From positions 1-5,664 of the forward strand of contig JAQTRI010000255.1 of assembly GCA_028711905.1 (NCBI GenBank): a stretch of 5,664 bases of DNA, given 5' to 3'. A program made the position numbers and the translations under genes. The notes under the pieces are model-generated. The model did no database searches, was not told where the DNA came from, and was given only the letters and a program-made list of their open reading frames with translations. Source of the stretch: Candidatus Wallbacteria bacterium (GTDB lineage Bacteria; Muiribacteriota; JAQTZZ01). Positions within the stretch are counted from its first letter, which is position 1. Every line of letters starts with the position of its first letter. Below are positions 1-5,159 of the stretch, piece after piece.

Positions 1-26
1 AATTGTGAATGATGATGAAAGAATTG

Positions 27-52
27 TAGAGACGCGCTGCTGCGCGTCTTTA
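27..52. terminator. GC-rich terminator-like hairpin
   Basis: Perfect 8-bp inverted repeat AGACGCGC (30-37) and GCGCGTCT (42-49) around a 4-base loop. It extends outward by a G-T pair and two A-T pairs to 27-52. It lies about 100 bases beyond the stop of the 912-codon gene, so it could end that transcript. Read on the plus strand it is followed by only TTTA, which would also suit a gene arriving from beyond the left edge. Neither strand carries a proper U-tract, so the direction is left open. Confidence 0.5.
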
Positions 53-93
53 CCCCGGGATACACTGAGGATAACGCGGGTCTAAAACCTGCA

Positions 94-143
94 ACCCATC
101 ACCCATTACCCATCACCCATTACCCATTACCCATTAACCCATC
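94..143. repeat. Heptanucleotide tandem repeat (ACCCATY), G-quadruplex-capable
   Basis: Six consecutive 7-base units of ACCCAT plus C or T run from 94 to 135. A seventh copy carries one extra A and ends near 143. On the minus strand, the sense strand of the adjacent gene, this gives seven GGG tracts separated by TAAT or TGAT loops of 4 bases (one of 5). That satisfies the usual G-quadruplex pattern of at least four G3 tracts with short loops. The array begins 8 bases after the stop codon of the 912-codon gene, so it would lie in the 3' untranslated region. Short intergenic heptamer arrays are known in several bacterial groups, for example the STRR repeats of cyanobacteria. No homology to those is claimed. 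Confidence 0.9.
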
Positions 144-151
144 CGCCGCAG

Positions 152-2890
152 TTACCAGCCCCAGATGGTGTCCCAGATATTGCTGAGAGTATCCCCCACA
201 GTATTAATCACTGATGATCCTGTATCATAGACATATTCTGCGGCATTACCCACTGCATTCATGACATTGTTCCACACCTGCTGGGCTGCAGCCCCGGTCT
301 TTTTGGCGATCTTGACAGCTCCGTCGGCAGCCACTTCAATGACATACACAGCCCCGTCAGACACCTTCTGCACAATATAAATCGTGCCGTCAGCAGCCTT
401 CTGGTATACATAGGATGCCGCGTCACTGACCTCATCCACGATGTACTGCCGGATCTGGTCCATCAGATAGCTGACTTCGCGCTTAGAGCGGGCCATGTCC
501 CTGTTATATGTGCACTGTTCCAGTGGATAACAATTGAATCTGGCCAGATAACCGAATTCATCATGAAAGGCCTTGGACTTGTTGAAACTGGTATTGACAC
601 CAAGATTGATCTTGATGCCTGCGCTGAGTTCCACATTGAACCCTGGTTTGAAACTTCCCAGCTTGAGCTCGGTTTTCTTGATGTAAAGAATCGGATAATC
701 AGCCATGCGGTTAATGGAGCTCTGCACAGCTCCGAACATGCCTTTAACTTTGGCCACTACGCTGTTGCCGTTCTGCATATTGTTTTCATTCAACAGGTTG
801 CGGGAGAAAGCCAGCCACTCGCCAAAAAAGCGTTCGGTTTTATCCCGATCCAGAACCAGAATAAAAAACTTATCTACCCCGATGATCCCGGTTAATTCTG
901 AATAATCCGATGTGCTCCCTCCGGAATCTTTCACTTCCTGGATCAGCTTGCGGACAAAATCATGATAAACATTGTTGCGGATCAAATAACCACACTTAAG
1001 CACAAGTATGCTGTTTGTAAAGCGCTTAGAGCCATCGTACCGAAAAATGAACGCCATGTCTAAACTGCCTGAATTATCCGCCAGAAAATAATCAGGAATG
1101 ATCTTGGTCTGAAAGATCTTACCCGAAAGTTTGAGAGCTGAGAAATTACCTGAAATATTGCTCTTCAGAACCACCTGATATCTGTCGTCAGTGGGTCCGA
1201 AAACCGTCATGCCATTGATGAAACCGCCCTCAATGCCTGCGCCGAGATTAACAGAACCACTGATTACATCAGCACTGATACCTGCGTCAATACCGTCACC
1301 GGTTGGATTGACCAAGCCAAGGCTGGCTCCAATATTCCCGCTGATACCGACTTCACCGACTAATGTGACATTTGCGCCTATCATGTAGTCAGCGATCTTA
1401 ACCCCGCTCATCTTGGCAAAAAGCGAGCTCATGATTGGCTTGGCCACAGGCGTAAAATCCAGCATTTTGTCAGCGAACAGGACACACTGTGCCTTGCGGT
1501 CGTCAGAATAGGGCTTGCTGAAGTGATACGACTGATTGAACCCGGCAGTCACCTTGATAGAACCGCTGACAGTAGCCCCTGCTCCCGCACCGATATTATG
1601 GTCGAATGCATTAATCGAAAAGGGCTTCAGCTGTGGACCGAGAGTAGCCGCAAGAGACCCTCCGAAGCTCGGGTTGGTTGTGTAAAATACAGTGTCCTTT
1701 CCTGTATCTCCGATATCAGGGGTCATGAAGGTAATACCGACTGAATATCCCGGGTGCACGGAACCGGTAACAGAGGCCAGCAGGATATCGCCACCAATCC
1801 CGGCATTGCCTGTCACAGAAGCATTATAAAAGAATATGCAGTCAATGGGCTTGACCTTGACCTGAAATGTAGCAGTCTCACCTGCAGGTCCGCTGACAGA
1901 GATCGTGTTGCTGCCTGGTTTGAGAGAAGCAGCCGGAAACACCATGTGGATCATGCCGTTATTCTTGGCTGTAAAGGTCTTCCCTGCACATGTGACCTCA
2001 GCGCCTGCCACAGGCTGGTTGGAAGCGTTCACTACCTTGAGGTAAAGATTAAACTTGCTGCCTTTGCGGGCTTCAAATACAGTGGATGGATCGTACCAGT
2101 CAAAATATGGCACAATGCGGTTACCTGCCTTAACAGACTTTCCTGCGGCTACTCGCTCTTCGATCTGCCCGTCAAATTGCAGCACAATGCTCTGCCCGTC
2201 CGCTGAGCAGAAGAGTTCAATAAAGTCATCACCCAGAGCCAGCACTTCCATGCCTGCAAAGGTACTGCCCTGGTAGACTATGCCTGAAAACAGCCGGCCA
2301 GTCGCCTGGTCAAAAGCAATAATCCTGGCCACTCCGCGACCAGCGCTCCCTACTGCGATCAGGTCGGCACGCGAGAATTCATGATTGCGCAGCAGTTCGT
2401 TATAAATACCCTTATTTTCATTATCCCGGATTTTATTGAAGAGCAAAGCCAGTTTGTCCAGTCCTGGAATATCTCTGTGAAGTTGCGCAGATTTTTCCAG
2501 CACTGACTCCAGAAGCCGCAAAAACAAGAGGGCTTCAAGCTTTTCCGGGTCGATGTTCCTGTTATTGATGGATTCGACTAAGCCTGAGAGAAATTCCCTG
2601 TTGGAGCTGCCGAACAGAAGGTCCACAAGATGGCCCTGATAATTTTCAAGTGTTTCGATCTGTTCCAGCAGTTCCACCTGTTCTGAATCAGGCAGATCTT
2701 TAGATCCAACGCGCATCATGGCGCAAAGCCTGATGCGTTCGATAGACAAAAAATAGCTGGTGAAATCCTGTTTTTTCAGCTGGAAGAACTGCCTCTCAAA
2801 CAGAGCCCGCTCCCCTTTAAGGCTTTCAATGTCGATCTGTCCCGCACTAAGCAGGGCGGTTATCAATACCAGGCACAGCAATAGCTTCAT
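152..2890 (-). CDS. Large exported multidomain protein with Ig-like domain and 11-residue repeat tail; function unknown
   Basis: This 912-residue protein matches no family I recognise. Residues 1-17 form a Sec signal peptide (MK, a Leu-rich core, then LLSAG), with no lipobox cysteine. Residues 20-172 are helical and charged. Residues 174-245 are a small beta module with the pattern of GspC/PilP-like domains (G-x-x-F-x-G-M, then alternating hydrophobics); this is a weak resemblance. Residues 268-346 look like a bacterial Ig-like fold (PVAGAEV, then KPGSNTISVSG). Residues 355-590 are rich in Gly, Ala, Ser and Val with alternating polarity, suggesting a long beta-solenoid or barrel-like region. 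Residues 600-800 are mixed alpha/beta. Residues 810-908 are 11-residue repeats, and the chain ends IWGW. The ATG has a GAGG ribosome binding site 7 bases upstream. It overlaps the stop of the PKD-like gene by 4 bases (ATGA), so the two are probably translationally coupled. An envelope, surface or secreted role is inferred. Confidence 0.85.
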   Translation of the reverse strand: MKLLLCLVLITALLSAGQIDIESLKGERALFERQFFQLKKQDFTSYFLSIERIRLCAMMRVGSKDLPDSEQVELLEQIETLENYQGHLVDLLFGSSNREFLSGLVESINNRNIDPEKLEALLFLRLLESVLEKSAQLHRDIPGLDKLALLFNKIRDNENKGIYNELLRNHEFSRADLIAVGSAGRGVARIIAFDQATGRLFSGIVYQGSTFAGMEVLALGDDFIELFCSADGQSIVLQFDGQIEERVAAGKSVKAGNRIVPYFDWYDPSTVFEARKGSKFNLYLKVVNASNQPVAGAEVTCAGKTFTAKNNGMIHMVFPAASLKPGSNTISVSGPAGETATFQVKVKPIDCIFFYNASVTGNAGIGGDILLASVTGSVHPGYSVGITFMTPDIGDTGKDTVFYTTNPSFGGSLAATLGPQLKPFSINAFDHNIGAGAGATVSGSIKVTAGFNQSYHFSKPYSDDRKAQCVLFADKMLDFTPVAKPIMSSLFAKMSGVKIADYMIGANVTLVGEVGISGNIGASLGLVNPTGDGIDAGISADVISGSVNLGAGIEGGFINGMTVFGPTDDRYQVVLKSNISGNFSALKLSGKIFQTKIIPDYFLADNSGSLDMAFIFRYDGSKRFTNSILVLKCGYLIRNNVYHDFVRKLIQEVKDSGGSTSDYSELTGIIGVDKFFILVLDRDKTERFFGEWLAFSRNLLNENNMQNGNSVVAKVKGMFGAVQSSINRMADYPILYIKKTELKLGSFKPGFNVELSAGIKINLGVNTSFNKSKAFHDEFGYLARFNCYPLEQCTYNRDMARSKREVSYLMDQIRQYIVDEVSDAASYVYQKAADGTIYIVQKVSDGAVYVIEVAADGAVKIAKKTGAAAQQVWNNVMNAVGNAAEYVYDTGSSVINTVGDTLSNIWDTIWGW
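167..430 (-). repeat. Eight degenerate 11-residue repeats encoded in the C-terminal tail
   Basis: Residues 821-908 of the 912-residue protein divide without gaps into eight 11-residue units, and residues 810-820 may be a ninth, more diverged one. Early units follow [VA]-[SA]-D-G-[AT]-[VI]-Y-[VI], ending in Gln/Glu and Lys/Val; one example is VSDGAVYVIEV. Later units lose the DG but keep the spacing of V and of N/D/T positions. An 11-residue period fits three helical turns. It occurs in lipid-binding amphipathic helices (synuclein, apolipoproteins) and in hendecad coiled coils. The repetition is visible in the protein, while the DNA of the units has diverged. Confidence 0.75.
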
Positions 2891-3906
2891 AAATCCCCCT
2901 CTTCCAGCCTGATTTTAACATTTTCCTGAACCAGCCCTTGCGGGTCATTCAGCTTGACGGTCAATAAAACAAATCGCCCGCTTTCATCCGAGGCGATAGT
3001 ACAACCGGTTTGATCCAGTTCCAGCAGATAAACGATATCACTGTAAAAATCCTCTTCGTTCCATGGAGCTTCAGCACCAGCAACTGTTTTCATGTCCACC
3101 AGTTCAGGGTAAAAGTGCCGGTCATTGATAAAGACTATGGGACGGTACAGAAGCTTTGAGCCTGTATAATGCTCGCGGCTCTGAAAGACATTGCCGTCAC
3201 GCAGTGTCAGAAAAAATGGCTCAAGGAATGATTCGCCCCGAACGGCGATTTTTTTCGACCAGTCGATAATGCGCAGCCTTGAAGTCTGGACAATGCTGAT
3301 GCGGAACTCACGCTTAATTTCAAAGGGCAGCCAGACATTAGACGGCCCGCGCTGATACTTGAAAATGACCCGCAGCTTGACTGTATAATGCGGCTTAAGG
3401 TCGCCATTGGGCAGCAGGAATGTGTGCCTGATTTCAGGGCCTTGCTCAAAAGGATTCAGATCATCGTCAATGATCCACTGATACGCCAGGTTCTTGGTCT
3501 GAAGGCCCTTTTCATTGATTCTCAGATGCGCCTTCATCAGAACAGGCTCGTTTTCCTGAGCTTCACCAGGCACATGCGCCACAAGGGTGCAGTCTATTTC
3601 CTCGCGCCTGAAATCGAACTGCCGGCGCTCGACAATCTGCTCGCCGGTTCTTCCCTTGTATGCGAAAGTTACTTTAGTGATAATGGCGTAGGTGCCCTCT
3701 TTTTCGTAATAATGCACTGGAGAGTCGGTAAACCTGTCAACAGGGAATTTTTCGACCGTGCCATCGCCCCAGTCGTAAACAATGAAAAGATCGGACACCC
3801 CCTGGCCGCGAAGTTTCTCGATCCAGTCTCTGACCCCGCCTTCGTCAATGGCTTGGAGTGGAATGCAGGTAAAAGCAATGATCACTATAGTAATAATTTT
3901 CAGCAT
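2887..3906 (-). CDS. Exported protein with PKD-like modules; function unknown
   Basis: First gene of the left operon. The frame opens with TTG at 3909 followed directly by ATG at 3906. I prefer the ATG (339 residues): its GGAG site has 9-base spacing, against 6 for the TTG. Residues 1-19 are a signal peptide (MLKIITIVIIAF, ending PLQA), with no lipobox. Residues 38-83 hold a PKD-type pattern: YDWGDGT, then HYYEKEGTY and a hydrophobic strand, matching the family's WGDG...H-Y...G-x-Y motif. Residues 141-186 look like a second, degenerate module (YQWIIDDD, then RHTF and YTVKLRVIF). The rest is beta-rich, with no catalytic motif I can see. PKD domains usually mediate binding in secreted or surface proteins. 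Its stop overlaps the next gene's start (ATGA), so the two products are probably made in fixed proportion and may act together. Confidence 0.85.
   Translation of the reverse strand: MLKIITIVIIAFTCIPLQAIDEGGVRDWIEKLRGQGVSDLFIVYDWGDGTVEKFPVDRFTDSPVHYYEKEGTYAIITKVTFAYKGRTGEQIVERRQFDFRREEIDCTLVAHVPGEAQENEPVLMKAHLRINEKGLQTKNLAYQWIIDDDLNPFEQGPEIRHTFLLPNGDLKPHYTVKLRVIFKYQRGPSNVWLPFEIKREFRISIVQTSRLRIIDWSKKIAVRGESFLEPFFLTLRDGNVFQSREHYTGSKLLYRPIVFINDRHFYPELVDMKTVAGAEAPWNEEDFYSDIVYLLELDQTGCTIASDESGRFVLLTVKLNDPQGLVQENVKIRLEEGDL
2894..2901 (-). promoter_or_regulatory. Ribosome binding site of the 912-codon gene
   Basis: Minus-strand GAGGGGGA lies inside the end of the PKD-like gene; its GAGG is 7 bases from the ATG at 2890. 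It supports this start, so reinitiation at the ATGA overlap has its own strong site. Confidence 0.75.
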
Positions 3907-3915
3907 CAAAAAAAT

Positions 3916-3919
3916 CTCC
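3916..3919 (-). promoter_or_regulatory. Ribosome binding site of the PKD-like protein gene
   Basis: Minus-strand GGAG is followed by a run of Ts. It is 9 bases from the ATG at 3906 and 6 bases from an in-frame TTG at 3909. Both spacings could work; the ATG is preferred on codon grounds. Confidence 0.6.
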
Positions 3920-3958
3920 GTCCACTAAAACAATACAAAAGCAAGCGTCTTCTATACA

Positions 3959-3986
3959 ATTATATCCGGGATCAGGGGACAGTCAA
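3959..3986 (-). promoter_or_regulatory. Sigma70-type promoter of the two-gene secreted-protein operon
   Basis: On the minus strand, TTGACT (3986-3981) is a one-mismatch -35 box. A 16-base spacer separates it from a perfect TATAAT -10 box (3964-3959). Transcription should begin near 3952, leaving a 5' leader of roughly 45 bases before the ATG at 3906. The next credible gene upstream, the RHS fragment, ends at 4219 beyond a hairpin, so the left operon probably has its own transcript. Confidence 0.75.
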
Positions 3987-4135
3987 TAAGAGAAAGCAGG
4001 ATGGGTGGGAATATCCATGAACATGGTACCCCCTTGGGAGACCTGTTAACAAGCCTTCACCTGGGAATCAACTTATTCGAACTTATAAGACAGTTCACTA
4101 AGATTTCAGGCTACCATCTGCAATCTCATATGGAT
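3987..4135. other. Intergenic stretch with no assigned gene
   Basis: This sequence lies between the promoter and the hairpin after the RHS fragment. It contains a small perfect inverted repeat, CCATG-AA-CATGG (4015-4026), about 30 bases upstream of the -35 box. A GC-rich imperfect palindrome (GGTACCC...GGGAGACC) follows directly at 4025-4043. They could be operator sites or a folded RNA, but nothing decides this. The minus strand has stops in the frame I translated. A plus-strand 73-codon frame crosses the region but runs through the adjacent hairpin and is not accepted as a gene. Confidence 0.35.
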
Positions 4136-4165
4136 CAGGAGCGGATCAACAAAAATCCGCTCCTG
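4136..4165 (-). terminator. Terminator-like hairpin after the RHS fragment
   Basis: Perfect 11-bp stem, CAGGAGCGGAT (4136-4146) with ATCCGCTCCTG (4155-4165), around an 8-base A-rich loop. It starts 54 bases past the stop of the RHS-core fragment and separates the right-hand gene cluster from the left-hand promoter. The minus-strand sequence after the stem (ATCCATATG) has no T-run, so intrinsic termination would be atypical. The plus strand has only a weak CCTTT. Confidence 0.55.
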
Positions 4166-4218
4166 CCTTTGGTCAATTTAATTTGTCGGTTCAGATTAAT
4201 TCGCAAAATCGGGATATT

Positions 4219-4587
4219 TTAAAGCGCTAAACAACAGTCCCCAAAAGCCCTGTATCGACGCATGGTCGTGATATTCCCGTTCTCATCAAACTCCATTTTC
4301 ACTGATCCAAGGTAATCCTGGAAGAAATACCTGGCATTATCCTGCTCGTCCATTTCGCCATAGATTTCATCCACTCCCAGACCAAGAACGACTTTTCGTG
4401 AACCCTTGTCATTCTCGATTTCGAAAATGTTGTCATTGATGTAATAGAACTTTTCAAAGCCTGAGCCATCGAAACCGCTGAAGGTGCGTCCGATGCGCTT
4501 GCCGAGCGGGCAGTACTGGTAATTGACTGTGGTGTTGTTTTTCATGTTGTCATAGCATGCACCATGCAATTTTGGGGTCAATGTCAT
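4219..4587 (-). CDS. RHS-core fragment (probable remnant of an RHS protein)
   Basis: This 122-codon frame codes only an internal stretch of the RHS repeat core, from about residue 18 on. It has VNYQYCPLGKRIGRT (a YD-repeat with the Asp replaced by Cys), FYYINDNIFEIEND, then YFFQDYLGSV (the family's Y-Y-x-x-D-x-L-G-S motif), DENGN and RYRAFGD. After CCLAL it stops, so the family's usual Y-T-G-x-x-Y-D and RYYDP-x-x-GRF segments and any tip are missing. Residues 1-16 do not look like RHS. The ATG overlaps the stop of the membrane-protein gene (ATGA) and has AGGA 8 bases upstream, so a short product could be made. The in-frame stop upstream is at 4657-4659. It is probably a displaced core left by recombination or duplication in the RHS locus; a functional short protein is less likely. 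Confidence 0.7.
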   Translation of the reverse strand: MTLTPKLHGACYDNMKNNTTVNYQYCPLGKRIGRTFSGFDGSGFEKFYYINDNIFEIENDKGSRKVVLGLGVDEIYGEMDEQDNARYFFQDYLGSVKMEFDENGNITTMRRYRAFGDCCLAL

Positions 4588-5159
4588 CGTTGGGTTCCTT
4601 TTGAAAATTCCCGTATCATTTCCTGGTGTAATGGATGGAGTAAAGAAAAATAGAAGTTAAGTGAAGAAGGGAGCATGCAAGGAATGGGTGCAACCAATGA
4701 GGCACATAAGAAAGCAAACAAGAAAACCATTACCACAAAAAATGATGCGGTAACTAGCCTTATAATCGGCAACACTTCTTCTGAAAAAGGTGACATTTTC
4801 AATGACCAAAGCAACATGGGAAGCAGCAAAGCCAAAAGAGTAGATGAATTGTGAATAATCAGTGCCGTTTTATTTGCTCTCTTAAATCGTGCAAATGCTT
4901 TACTTGCCCTTTTTCTGAACTGTAGTTCACTTGTTGCTTCAAATTGGATAAGGTTGTTAAAAAAATCTTCTACATTACAATAAAACATAAAATTATGACA
5001 AAAAATAACATACAGTACAGACAGGATGCTCAGCGCGGTAGCATTTCGGTTATTAAAATAAACAACAATTGACGCAAACAATACTGTGTATAAGAAAACT
5101 CGCTGTTTTTTGAGCTGTTTTTGTACATGAATAAAATGATCTGTAGCATACTTGGTCAT
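4584..5159 (-). CDS. Four-helix membrane protein, candidate immunity protein for the RHS tip
   Basis: This 191-residue protein belongs to no family I recognise. Hydrophobic segments fall near residues 21-36, 42-61, 98-118 and 131-158. The N-terminus (KQLKKQR) and the central loop (62-97, ending in a strongly basic stretch from R82 to K97) are positively charged. By the positive-inside rule both ends and the loop are cytoplasmic, with two helical hairpins in the inner membrane. There is no signal peptide or catalytic motif. The start overlaps the stop of the RHS gene by 4 bases (ATGA). No good ribosome binding site sits at normal distance (GGAAGG is 14 bases away), so translation probably depends on coupling to the RHS gene. 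Position, size and low G+C (about 35% over 4621-5160 by hand count) match immunity genes of polymorphic toxins, and a membrane immunity protein suits a toxin acting at the membrane. The immunity role is inferred from context only. Confidence 0.7.
   Translation of the reverse strand: MTKYATDHFIHVQKQLKKQRVFLYTVLFASIVVYFNNRNATALSILSVLYVIFCHNFMFYCNVEDFFNNLIQFEATSELQFRKRASKAFARFKRANKTALIIHNSSTLLALLLPMLLWSLKMSPFSEEVLPIIRLVTASFFVVMVFLFAFLCASLVAPIPCMLPSSLNFYFSLLHPLHQEMIREFSKGTQR

Noticed and set aside
1..26. End of a plus-strand gene entering from the left edge
   Set aside because: Stops occur at 10-12 and elsewhere, but with so few bases no coding signal can be judged.
94..143. CRISPR array or telomere-like chromosome end
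   Set aside because: The units are only 7 bases with no spacers, and the array is internal and short (about 50 bases) next to ordinary genes.
1754..2206. Plus-strand 150-codon open frame
   Set aside because: It is antisense to the middle of the 912-residue protein gene, with Cys/His-rich composition typical of shadow frames and no start signal.
3965..3982. GGGATCAGGGGACAG-like string as a transposon or REP element end
   Set aside because: It is a single copy with no paired inverted end or transposase in the window, and it is adequately explained as the promoter spacer.
3388..4020. Plus-strand 210-codon open frame
   Set aside because: It lies antisense to the PKD-like gene, whose signal peptide, ribosome binding site, promoter and domain pattern are all convincing, and it continues across that gene's promoter.
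4001..4222. Plus-strand 73-codon frame in the intergenic region
   Set aside because: It runs through the perfect hairpin at 4136-4165, overlaps the end of the RHS fragment, has no clear ribosome binding site and resembles no family I know. A small real protein cannot be fully excluded.
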